The notes under the pieces were generated by a model. That model was not told where the DNA came from, searched no databases, and worked only from the letters and a program-made list of their open reading frames with translations. 64,000 nt of DNA from Saprospiraceae bacterium (GTDB lineage Bacteria; Bacteroidota; Bacteroidia; Chitinophagales; Saprospiraceae): contig JAWKLJ010000001.1 of the NCBI GenBank assembly GCA_041392805.1, positions 2,852,001 through 2,916,000 of the forward strand, read 5' to 3'. The position numbers and the translations under genes are program-made. Shown piece after piece: positions 8,720-16,686 of this stretch (its first letter is position 1; the number at the start of each line of letters is the position of its first letter).

Positions 8720-9178
8720 AAGTGGAGAAACCTCAAATTTTAGAATCCAACTTCGAATCCGATCTATCCAGTCCTTTGTAATAATTCGCTTATCAAACAA
8801 ATCAAACCATGTCACAAGCTCTAAACACTTGTGTGCATAGACCAAAGAAAGCTTATAGAATAAGTTAAGTTCTATTATCTCAGGTGCTGAATATGTACTT
8901 CCTCCATTATCGATTAAAATTTGATTTTCCTTTATATCTAAATCTTTCTCGTTTGGTCTGTCTTCAAATATTGGACCTTTCAAGAATCCACCATAACGAC
9001 TACTTCTACTATTCCTTAACATTACATCATCTAAAAACGAAGGAATATCCGAAATTTCCAAAGTGTTAAATATCGCACATAAATTTGGATTTATGCCACC
9101 TTCAATTAACAACTTAACTCTATATTTTCCGTTATTTTCATCAAAGGAAAATTCACATTGAGATATATCACTTAACAT
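8708..9178 (-). CDS. Hypothetical protein, candidate immunity protein
   Basis: The 156-residue product (starting MLSDISQCEFSF) has no signal peptide or membrane helix and no family I recognise. Its ATG overlaps the end of an upstream open frame (34 codons, 9168-9272) by 11 bases, a geometry typical of translational coupling between a toxin gene and its immunity gene. That upstream frame is only a tail, cut off by repeat copy C. The gene ends at a TAG inside the REP-like core of repeat B. Base composition is distinctly AT-rich. An immunity role is inferred from position only. Confidence 0.6.
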   Translation of the reverse strand: MLSDISQCEFSFDENNGKYRVKLLIEGGINPNLCAIFNTLEISDIPSFLDDVMLRNSRSSRYGGFLKGPIFEDRPNEKDLDIKENQILIDNGGSTYSAPEIIELNLFYKLSLVYAHKCLELVTWFDLFDKRIITKDWIDRIRSWILKFEVSPLSSP

Positions 9179-9272
9179 ACCACGTAACTATTGTTTTAGT
9201 ACCTTGAGCAAAAAATCCAGTATATGTAACACCATCTGCTAAGCCTTCAAAATCATTTGGAAAATTAACACC
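9168..9272 (-). pseudogene. Stranded C-terminal tail of a gene, probably a toxin, cut by repeat copy C
   Basis: Reading from the edge of repeat C on the minus strand there is a 34-codon open frame ending '...GFFAQGTKTIVTWYVK' and TGA. It has no start of its own and begins exactly where the repeat hairpin ends. It overlaps the ATG of the next gene by 11 bases. The simplest reading is the 3' end of a displaced toxin domain kept with its immunity gene. The fragment is too short to assign a fold. Confidence 0.5.
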
Positions 9273-9273
9273 T

Positions 9274-9412
9274 CAGCTATTCGTAGTTTGCAACTACGAA
9301 TGCCTATCATCCTAGCCCAAAATCCAGCAACTCAACCGACAAAAGCACATCTGTCCTTCCAACGTAGTTTCTGGCACTGCTATGCACATACGCTTCTGGC
9401 GGATCCACAATT
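9274..9412 (-). repeat. RAYT 3'-end repeat, copy C (tandem partial duplicate)
   Basis: 9274-9399 are almost identical to the last 126 bases of the RAYT region (one difference seen), and the homology extends about 13 bases further to 9412. On the minus strand it encodes the final ~35 RAYT residues in frame (IVDPPEAYVHSS to the terminal DFGLG) plus the 10-bp hairpin. It lies 148 bases from the equivalent sequence in the intact gene, so it is a tandem partial duplication. Confidence 0.88.
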
Positions 9413-9421
9413 CTTGCCCCC

Positions 9422-9547
9422 CAGCTATTCGTAGTTTGCAACTACGAATGCCTATCATCCCAGCCCAAAATCCAGCAACTCAACCGACAAAAGCACATCT
9501 GTCCTTCCAACGTAGTTTCTGGCACTGCTATGCACATACGCTTCTGG
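9422..9547 (-). repeat. RAYT 3'-end repeat, copy D (the live gene end and its terminal hairpin)
   Basis: This is the reference copy. 9455-9547 are the last codons of the intact RAYT gene. 9425-9447 form a hairpin with 10-bp perfect arms (attcgtagtt / aactacgaat) and a three-base loop (tgc), just after the stop codon. Hairpins of this size flanking a Y1 transposase are the normal substrates of REP-associated transposases. Confidence 0.85.
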
Positions 9548-10030
9548 TTGATCTACAATTCCAGCCTTCACTGGATTGTAATGTATATAATTCACCTTTT
9601 GTAAGGCAAACTTGGCATAAAAAAGTTCCTTTGGTTGATTATTCTGCTGCCAAACTTGGTATTCCGAATTCCGTTTATTGTACTTGGCATGGTATTTAAA
9701 AATCATTAACAACCAATCCTTCCGGCTTTCATGGCTACTATCTTTTACCCATTTTATGATTTCTTTTGACGTATGTTTTTTAAAATCCTGAATAATAGCC
9801 GATAGTCCCTTGCTTTTTTCTGCTGCCGATGCCACCAGGTGGATATGGCTTTCCATAATGACAAATGCATGTAATAGGAGACCTTTGTGGTCAATACAAT
9901 ATTTCAAAGCATCTATGATGATTTCCTTACACTCTTTTCTAGAGAAGACATCTACCCAACCGACAATGGTGAAGGTTAGGAAGTAGGTGCCGAATGGATC
10001 CGCAATGTTGTAGCCAGATTTATCTGACAT
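9455..10030 (-). CDS. REP-associated tyrosine transposase (RAYT, Y1/IS200-like)
   Basis: The 191-residue protein has the RAYT layout: 'YFLTFTIVGWVDVFSR' near the N-terminus, the HUH motif HIH at residues 62-64, 'GLSAIIQDFKKHTSKEI' at 75-91, a conserved-looking 'YQVWQQNNQPKEL' starting at Tyr124, and 'KVNYIHYNPVKAGIV' at 145-159. Members nick single-stranded DNA at REP hairpins and are usually domesticated single-copy genes. I could not assign the catalytic tyrosine with certainty. I chose the ATG at 10030 because the upstream codons, including the TTG-type start at 10099, run through a hairpin and lack family residues. Hairpins stand on both sides (10078-10102 upstream, 9425-9447 downstream). 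The gene appears intact. Confidence 0.9.
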   Translation of the reverse strand: MSDKSGYNIADPFGTYFLTFTIVGWVDVFSRKECKEIIIDALKYCIDHKGLLLHAFVIMESHIHLVASAAEKSKGLSAIIQDFKKHTSKEIIKWVKDSSHESRKDWLLMIFKYHAKYNKRNSEYQVWQQNNQPKELFYAKFALQKVNYIHYNPVKAGIVDQPEAYVHSSARNYVGRTDVLLSVELLDFGLG

Positions 10031-10077
10031 GGGGTTGGTTTTTAGCGCGAACACGTTGGTTATGGCTAGGGGATATT

Positions 10078-10102
10078 TAGTTGTCGTTGCAAACGACAAC
10101 TA
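10078..10102. repeat. REP-like hairpin upstream of the RAYT gene
   Basis: Perfect 11-bp arms (tagttgtcgtt / aacgacaacta) with a three-base loop gca. It lies between the candidate immunity gene (stop at 10116-10118) and the RAYT start. Its stem sequence differs from that of the downstream hairpin, but arm length and loop size are nearly the same. Confidence 0.75.
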
Positions 10103-10115
10103 GCGGGGCTGCAAC

Positions 10116-10586
10116 CTACGCCGAACGGGGGTTTGAAGAGGCAGTTGGCTTGATCACATCCTTTGCGGCGCTAATTACTACTTTACCATACTTTTGAAGC
10201 AACCCATACCAAGCCGTCTCCATTTGTTCTCTTAATAGAGAATGAAAACTATACAACATACCATAATCTTTCTCATTTTGAGAGGCATAATCAAAAAAAT
10301 TAATCTCTGGCTTAGAAAGCATATTCCCTCTACGAATCATGTGTGCAGAAAAAAATAACTTTTCTTTATCCCAAAATCCTACAGCAACCTCTGATTTTAA
10401 AACTTCCTTGTCTAACAGACTATCTTGTCTTCGTTGAAACACTCCTCTTAAGACATTCAAATCATCAGAATTAAAACTTTTATTATCAATCTTAATTTTG
10501 ATCTTTTTTATTTCGCAGAAACACAAATAACAATCATGTTGTATTGAAGGAAAAGCGTCTAATATAGTTTTATAATCGATCAACAT
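10116..10586 (-). CDS. Hypothetical protein, candidate immunity partner of the giant toxin-like protein
   Basis: This 156-residue soluble protein follows the 1926-residue gene by 12 bases on the same strand, the usual place of an immunity gene in a polymorphic toxin locus. I recognise no domain; it is rich in Lys, Asp and Phe ('CEIKKIKIKIDNKSF', 'QNEKDYGMLYSFHSL'). The start is an ATG one codon inside a longer TTG-initiated frame. The stop codon TAG lies in a 'cgtaggttgcag' sequence that resembles the core of the RAYT hairpins, and the RAYT hairpin begins 14 bases later. DNA is markedly AT-rich compared with the 5' half of the upstream gene. Confidence 0.65.
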   Translation of the reverse strand: MLIDYKTILDAFPSIQHDCYLCFCEIKKIKIKIDNKSFNSDDLNVLRGVFQRRQDSLLDKEVLKSEVAVGFWDKEKLFFSAHMIRRGNMLSKPEINFFDYASQNEKDYGMLYSFHSLLREQMETAWYGLLQKYGKVVISAAKDVIKPTASSNPRSA

Positions 10587-10598
10587 CAAAATAAGATT

Positions 10599-13500
10599 TT
10601 ATGGTAAAAACTCTACCAAAACTAAGTCTTGGGTAGGAGAAACTGAAAACCTTGGATTTGAAAACCCTTTTTCCGCCGCCCGTCTACCTGTCCAAGTTTG
10701 GGCTGCGGCTTCCGAATGAGTTAATCCATCCGCTACGCTGCTCCAAAAGGAAGTTAAATTACTTGAAGCACCATTTGGGTAATTTGGATTATTGCCTTCC
10801 CATCTTCCCCTGATCCCCCTAAATTGTTGACCACTGGCCTGAAAATAATCTACTCCACTATCAAAAATTGCTTTACCAATACCTTTACCTTGAAGCTGAG
10901 TGGTTAAATTGATATCAAATTCAATATAATCGTCGTAAATACCAGATGTAATATCATCATATGTTACAATATTACCATCTGGTTTAGTCCACTTAAAAGT
11001 GTATTGTAGATTACCGCTTTGGCTATTTTGCTTAAATAATCTACCGAATAAACTGCCATCGGGATTTACAACCTCTGCAATCTTCCCCGTAAACGTCGGA
11101 GTATAATTATCAACAAACCTTAATGGTTGTGTAATATTATAATGCCAATTACTGTATCCTCCTGCAGTCGAAATATCTTGTGAAACACGACTGCTTGGAA
11201 GTTGCGAATCGTCTAGATATCGACTAATGAAAGAAAGGTTATCAGGATTACGTCGAAGTGCTGCATCAACGTTTCCATTTGCCGCCACCTCCCACGCCCT
11301 CACCCTGCTCACCCTTTCCCGAAAAAAGCCAACCACCCCGTCAACAGCATTATGCTGTGAAGACAAAGTATTCATTTTTACCAAATCTTCCAAGAAAGCA
11401 GTTTGCTTTTCTTCCAGTGCTTTTATGGCTGATCTTAAATCAGGCGTTTCGATTAAGTGGTGGGCATCGTCTAGACGGGCTAACTTGGCAGATAGAGAAG
11501 AAGGGATATTGAATTCCCGCTTGAGCGCCTTCACCATTTCGATGAAGGAACGGGTGAGGACCCACAATTGACTATTTCCCTTGTCTTTAACGATGACCAG
11601 CTCATTCGCATTAATATCATTAGGCAAAGCCTCGGTGTTAGCCGCATTCAGGTCAAAATCATCGACGAATTCGAAATCTTCGGGCAAGTGCTGGTTGATA
11701 CTGGATGGCTCAATATGACATTTCCCCGTACTTTGATGGAGCCGGAAAAGACTGCGGTCACATTGGGCCATCCATTCAGGGAAGCGAAGATCGAAAAGCG
11801 TCGTATGCCAGGCGGCATTGGCCCATTGTGAGATTGGAGGCGATTGGAAAGGCAGGTCAATGGTGCTGCCTAATCCGGTGCCTATGGCCGTTGCGCAAAC
11901 GATGAAAAAACTGGGATTATCAGGATCGCGCAACCCTCTAAGGTTTAGTTTCTGACGGACCTTGACCATGCTTTTTATCAAGGCACTGGAACTGATATCT
12001 TTTAATTTTTTGAAGGCTGTCAGCAATGCCCCTGCTCCGGTGACTGCATCCGCTAGATCTATCAAAAAGATAAGTGTAATCATCATATTTTGCCCAGCGA
12101 TATAACTATTTTGGATTTGAAGCTTGGGGTTAACTAGATAAGGTACATAATTTGGAAGTAGCCCATTAATAATATCTTGCCACTTTAATTTGTCAAGGGC
12201 TTCTAAAACCTGTGCACAAACCGTTTCATCAAACATGAAATCAACGACCATACCGACAAATTGAGCCATATTGGCGCCTTCTGTCATTAATTGATTCCAC
12301 ATCCCACAAAAAAAGGCGAAATGAATCTGTTCCAATTCATCTAAAGATGCTGAATCCAGATTTCGTCCCAAAATCAGGAATGAATTGTTTTGAAGCGTAG
12401 CGATATCCAAAAAATGACTGAAATAAAGGGCGTATTTCTTATCGTAATGGGGGTTTTCTTCGCCATTGTCTAAAACGGGTTTCCAATATTTTTCACTAAT
12501 TTGAAAGTCATTAGATAGCAATTTGGCCACCTGCCCCATCCCCCAACTGAGCGTTTTAAACAGTCCTATTAATACTGGCCCCGTTGGCGCTTTTCCAAAC
12601 CAGAGTTGATTAAATTTGGTAAACATTTTTGCTGGCAGCAGGTAGGGACTTCCTATGGTGTTTAAATCGTTGCCCAATCTTATCTGCGGAATAAGGTAAG
12701 TTTTATCTCCTTGTCTCAAAAAATGTAAATGCAGGGCCCATTCGTTGTGTTTTAAATCTCCTTCCCTTGCCTGAATAAGCTGATGTTCTGGTGTAGTGCA
12801 ATCGGTTAAAAATATTTTCATTAAGGCATAATTGCCATTGACAACTTGCTGCGTGCTTAATTCATCAAGAAGATCCTGGACTTCATCTGACGTCAGAAAA
12901 CCTTGGCTGCTTCTTGTAAAATCAAAGACCCGATCATTGCTAGGATCCCTTGGTTGTACCTCTTCCAAATTTTGAAGCGGGACATCAAAGATTAATTTTG
13001 CCAATGGGCATTCCCTGTCTAAAGGAATGGCTGATGCAGGAATACTTAATGGGCTACAACCATTAATTGCAAGGTCACAACTTGGGTCAGTGCCTAGGTC
13101 CAGTCTTGTCGCATCGTTTGGAATGTTTAGGGAACTATAAGAGGCTTGAGGTACAGGAAAAAGCCCGAAATTCGAATGGGTTGGCCAAGTGACTCTCTTT
13201 TGTTTACAATCCTCTAAAATTTCAGCTACAGCAGTGCCACTGGTGTAAATTTGAAAGGCATCATAACTAAGAAAATAATCCCCCGCTTTTAAATCGGAAT
13301 ACATGACCTGACCATCTAATTTTAATTCGTCGAAGCGCTCCTCCTTACAATAGCCCAGAAATTGTTTGGTTTCCTTACCATAAACACCAATGTAGGTTGT
13401 ATGATCAAATTCAAACTGAATGAGAGAACCTCGTGGAAAAGGATTCAATGGAGAATCATCGGCGATATCATAGACCAGCTTGCTTACCTCTTTGCTGAAT

Positions 13501-16379
13501 TTAATCAAATGATGGGATGGTGTAAGGAAACAATAGGCATCGCTAATTGGAGGGTCAGTTATGCCAATTAGATAAGTTATGCTTGCTTTTTCAACCGGCG
13601 TATTGTTCTGCATCTCCCCCTCCTCATCCCCATCAAACAAAGTCCAGTTGGCTTGAGGGTGGTGGATGAGGTCCCATTGGTATTGTTGGAGGTGGGTACC
13701 TAGTGCATAGTCCATGAGGTTGTTGGTGCTACCTTTTTGTTGGTTGGGGAAGGCGTCGAAGGGGTGGTCGAGGTGATAGGCGCCGTGGGCCAGCTCATGG
13801 GCGATGGTTTTGCTGTAACTTTGCTCGCTGGTCAAGGCGGCTTTGTAGAGGAAACCGAATGGTTTTTTCTTGGGCATATAGCCCAGTTTGGCCGGGTTGT
13901 CGGAAGCCGGGACGAGGAAGAGGTAGTAGGTGTCTTCGGCGATGGGATGCTGGGCTTTGAAGCGCGCTCGGATCAACTGCATTTGGTCGGTGTAGTTGGC
14001 CAAAAAACCGGAGGGAACATCGGCCATGCTGCCACTAAACTCGGGGACCTGGAGGCCCGGGTGAAGGGCTAGGTCCACCTCAACAATGGCTTGACCGAAG
14101 ATTTGCTGCAGCTGATTTTCTAAGGATGCCAATTCATAGGGATAACTCGCCCCGTTGACGGGGACTAAGACGACCTTCAGCTTGATGGGTTCGTAGGTGA
14201 TCACATTTAGCTGTCCGGCAATATGGAATTGGTCATGGCCGAGGCTACCTTGATAGGGTGCCAGGGCATAGATGGTTTGGGTTGCTTCCTGGCTTTTGCC
14301 CTGAAGTTGGAGCACCCGAGCTTCGGCTTGCTCACTAGCCGTGGTCGGAATAGCTTGCTTTAATTCATCCTTGAACAGGATGTTGGCGGGAAAGGAGGAC
14401 TGAGCAGGTGCCCAAACCTTGACCTGAGCCGTTTGCTGCTTGGGGATAGATTGCCAGGCGATCCAGTAGTCGGTCTGGGCAATGGGTAGTTGCTGGTATA
14501 GTTTTTCATGGTCTGGATATTGCAGGCTGTCAAAACCATATTGCTGAGGCGAGAGGGGCCCAAAATTGACGCGAAAGTCCGCCTCATAAAGGGTGATCAT
14601 GGCGGCTTTGAGCTGATCGATGGCGGCCAGTGTTTGGGCTTTGCAAGCTTCGAAATCGGCAGCACTGCCCGCCCTTTTGAGGCAATCCAAGGCGGCTTTG
14701 ATGGCCTCCAGGGCCGCTGGGGAGAGGTAGGGGAAATGCTGCTCCAGGTGCAGGAGGTTGTCCAGCACACTTTGGCCATTGGCCAAATAAGCTCCGATGT
14801 CCTCCAAACCGGCTAAAAAGACACTGGCATCTTCCAAGATGGCCTGGGCCTCAGTCAGCCCGGCCTCCAAGACCTCCAAGGCCCCCAGGATGCTATCGAT
14901 CGAGGCGGCCAAATCCTGGCTGATGAGCGCCAGCCCCGCTCCGGTCACCTCGATCTTCCCTTCCACCAATCGACAGTATTCATCTACTTTAATATCCTCA
15001 AATTGGACATTGACCCGTGCCTGATGCAGATAGGGTACCTGCACATAACCTTGACCAGAGAAATGCCCTTGCCCAACCACTGCTTGCAGGATCACCTGAA
15101 AATCATGGGCACGAATGGTGTCTCCTGTTTGTAAGTGCTCAACGAGCGGCCCGGGCTGAAAGTCAGTGTTATCCAGTGTATTGCCGCAGCTGTAGTCAGG
15201 CAGGTGATCGCCCAGGGGGAGGCAGCGATTGCCCAGGCGTACTTTGATGGCATTCGAAAAGGGCGATGCACAATCGGCATGGATGGCCTGGACACGGTAG
15301 AAATAGACGGCCTCCTCCGCCAGACCTTGAAAGGTATAGCTGGTGTCGGATACTGAAATCGACTGGTATTCCGTCAATGGGAGAAGAAAAGCACTGTCCT
15401 GGGCCAGGCTCAAGGCATAATGATCGACACCATCCAGGGCTTGCCAGCGGGCGCTGAAGCCAGTGGCTTGCAAGGCCGTCGGGGGATAGGCCCGTGGGGC
15501 TAGCGAGCAAGAGTTGGCTGTTGTGGCATTGACTGCCTGACCATAAGTGAAGACCAGCACCTGGCTAAAGCCCTGGTTTTTAAAGTGCTGCTGATCGAAT
15601 ACATCCCGAGCCTGCACTTGCAGCAGGTATTGCTGACCGGGAGAAAGGGCAGGCGCAGCGGCACCGTAAAGCAAGGAGGTGGCACCGAGTTGCTGGGATT
15701 CATAAAGGGGCAAGGTTTGTTCCAGGATTTGGTTGATGCTCAGTCCCTCTCGCCTCTCCCAGAGTCGAATGCGATAGTCTACCGGAAAAGCCCCGACGTG
15801 CTGTGGGACCCACTGAAATAAGACATTTTGAAGGGCTTGCGGGGCTACGACCTCAGCCGGACTAATGATCAGTGGCGGGTCCAATTCCGCCATTTCCACT
15901 ACCACACAAGCCTGGTTAGACACGGCTGCCCCTTGAAAACGGACATAGTCGAGCACTTCGACACAAATATTGTAGACCCCTTCGGGCAGTTTTCCACCTT
16001 GCTGCAGGTAGGTGGCGGGGCTGATGCCCTGGAACTGGAGTTGTTCGGGCGAAAAATAGTCGAGCAGTTCCATTCCGGTCAAAACCAGGGGAAGGTTGTA
16101 GTCCAGGAAAAGGGGGGGCGGAGCGACATCATCCCGCGTGCGGATGCTGATGCCTTGCCCGCTGATGGAAAAGCGGAGGCGAGCCTCATAAGCCATTTCA
16201 TCGTCATCCCGAAGGACCAGAACGAGTCGAAGCTTACTCGGCGCCCCGCTGACCCACTCCTCCAGATAGGGCGAAATGGGTGTATGAATGTGTAATTGGA
16301 CATCGACTGCAAAGGGCTGGGCTGGAGCAGCCAAGTGCAGCATAAAAAAGATAAAGAAAGAGAGCGCGTATTTTTTCAT
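10599..16379 (-). CDS. Giant secreted polymorphic-toxin-like protein (TANFOR-like/Fn3/metalloprotease motif/variable C-terminus)
   Basis: The 1926-residue protein has a Sec signal (about 1-20), an N-terminal TANFOR-like region (22-165) and two fibronectin-III-like segments (about 170-280 and 295-385). A helical Ala/Leu-rich section (~480-620) follows. A zinc-protease motif HELAH at 861-865 is followed by 'HLDH' and a Met-turn-like 'NNLMDYA'. A hydrophobic helical stretch near 1440-1490 leads to a pre-toxin-like segment 'VRAWEVAANGNVDAALRRN' beginning at 1693, a signature I associate with Bacteroidota polymorphic toxins. The last ~200 residues form a separate domain with 'LQGKGIGKAIFDSG' (from 1829), resembling the acetyl-CoA loop of GNAT folds. 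The 3' end is AT-richer than the 5' two thirds, as expected for an exchangeable toxin tip. A candidate immunity gene follows after 12 bases. The toxin role is inferred; no known toxin family is assigned. Confidence 0.72.
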   Translation of the reverse strand: MKKYALSFFIFFMLHLAAPAQPFAVDVQLHIHTPISPYLEEWVSGAPSKLRLVLVLRDDDEMAYEARLRFSISGQGISIRTRDDVAPPPLFLDYNLPLVLTGMELLDYFSPEQLQFQGISPATYLQQGGKLPEGVYNICVEVLDYVRFQGAAVSNQACVVVEMAELDPPLIISPAEVVAPQALQNVLFQWVPQHVGAFPVDYRIRLWERREGLSINQILEQTLPLYESQQLGATSLLYGAAAPALSPGQQYLLQVQARDVFDQQHFKNQGFSQVLVFTYGQAVNATTANSCSLAPRAYPPTALQATGFSARWQALDGVDHYALSLAQDSAFLLPLTEYQSISVSDTSYTFQGLAEEAVYFYRVQAIHADCASPFSNAIKVRLGNRCLPLGDHLPDYSCGNTLDNTDFQPGPLVEHLQTGDTIRAHDFQVILQAVVGQGHFSGQGYVQVPYLHQARVNVQFEDIKVDEYCRLVEGKIEVTGAGLALISQDLAASIDSILGALEVLEAGLTEAQAILEDASVFLAGLEDIGAYLANGQSVLDNLLHLEQHFPYLSPAALEAIKAALDCLKRAGSAADFEACKAQTLAAIDQLKAAMITLYEADFRVNFGPLSPQQYGFDSLQYPDHEKLYQQLPIAQTDYWIAWQSIPKQQTAQVKVWAPAQSSFPANILFKDELKQAIPTTASEQAEARVLQLQGKSQEATQTIYALAPYQGSLGHDQFHIAGQLNVITYEPIKLKVVLVPVNGASYPYELASLENQLQQIFGQAIVEVDLALHPGLQVPEFSGSMADVPSGFLANYTDQMQLIRARFKAQHPIAEDTYYLFLVPASDNPAKLGYMPKKKPFGFLYKAALTSEQSYSKTIAHELAHGAYHLDHPFDAFPNQQKGSTNNLMDYALGTHLQQYQWDLIHHPQANWTLFDGDEEGEMQNNTPVEKASITYLIGITDPPISDAYCFLTPSHHLIKFSKEVSKLVYDIADDSPLNPFPRGSLIQFEFDHTTYIGVYGKETKQFLGYCKEERFDELKLDGQVMYSDLKAGDYFLSYDAFQIYTSGTAVAEILEDCKQKRVTWPTHSNFGLFPVPQASYSSLNIPNDATRLDLGTDPSCDLAINGCSPLSIPASAIPLDRECPLAKLIFDVPLQNLEEVQPRDPSNDRVFDFTRSSQGFLTSDEVQDLLDELSTQQVVNGNYALMKIFLTDCTTPEHQLIQAREGDLKHNEWALHLHFLRQGDKTYLIPQIRLGNDLNTIGSPYLLPAKMFTKFNQLWFGKAPTGPVLIGLFKTLSWGMGQVAKLLSNDFQISEKYWKPVLDNGEENPHYDKKYALYFSHFLDIATLQNNSFLILGRNLDSASLDELEQIHFAFFCGMWNQLMTEGANMAQFVGMVVDFMFDETVCAQVLEALDKLKWQDIINGLLPNYVPYLVNPKLQIQNSYIAGQNMMITLIFLIDLADAVTGAGALLTAFKKLKDISSSALIKSMVKVRQKLNLRGLRDPDNPSFFIVCATAIGTGLGSTIDLPFQSPPISQWANAAWHTTLFDLRFPEWMAQCDRSLFRLHQSTGKCHIEPSSINQHLPEDFEFVDDFDLNAANTEALPNDINANELVIVKDKGNSQLWVLTRSFIEMVKALKREFNIPSSLSAKLARLDDAHHLIETPDLRSAIKALEEKQTAFLEDLVKMNTLSSQHNAVDGVVGFFRERVSRVRAWEVAANGNVDAALRRNPDNLSFISRYLDDSQLPSSRVSQDISTAGGYSNWHYNITQPLRFVDNYTPTFTGKIAEVVNPDGSLFGRLFKQNSQSGNLQYTFKWTKPDGNIVTYDDITSGIYDDYIEFDINLTTQLQGKGIGKAIFDSGVDYFQASGQQFRGIRGRWEGNNPNYPNGASSNLTSFWSSVADGLTHSEAAAQTWTGRRAAEKGFSNPRFSVSPTQDLVLVEFLP

Positions 16380-16686
16380 CTTGTGTTTTCATTCACTTCT
16401 CACCCTTTATTGCATTTTTGAAAAAAAGGTAACCAGGTTTGAGGGTTTTTTTTGGAGAAATTTGAAAGGCGGGGGATTTAATCAAAATGAAAATCAAAAT
16501 CAAAATTAAAATGGCGGCTGTGTCGCGGGGGGGAGGAGGGCAATTTCAATGACAATATCTCCTGTGTCGCGGGGTAATTTCAACCCCTGCTGGCCGGAAT
16601 ACCATGAAGGCGGGAAAATGCAGCGAAAAGACTTAGAACCAATTTATTATTTTTTTATTCCTTTGCAATTCACAAAACCACCTGCT
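16380..16686. other. Divergent intergenic region
   Basis: It separates the giant minus-strand gene from the plus-strand SGNH hydrolase. It holds an 'aaaatc'-type simple repeat (about 16482-16511), two 'tgtcgcgggg' direct repeats (16518 and 16565 approximately), and a copy of a dispersed repeat (16585-16627). No clear promoter box was found. An in-frame upstream extension of the hydrolase through this region is judged spurious. Confidence 0.5.
16585..16627. repeat. Dispersed repeat, copy 1 (partner at 62319-62360)
   Basis: The sequence running from 'aacccctgctggccggaa' through 'catgaaggcgggaaaatg' closely matches 62319-62360, where the corresponding bases read 'aaacccctgcctgccgaaa' and 'catgaaggcaggaaaatgg'. 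In the second copy cctgcc/ggcagg can form a stem. Both are intergenic. Confidence 0.55.

Noticed and set aside
9382..9699. 105-codon plus-strand frame across the RAYT 3' end
   Set aside because: It is the antisense of the RAYT coding sequence and the repeat, and a similar frame arises in copy A for the same reason.
15828..16295. 155-codon plus-strand frame inside the giant gene
   Set aside because: Antisense shadow of a well-supported signal peptide and TANFOR-like region.
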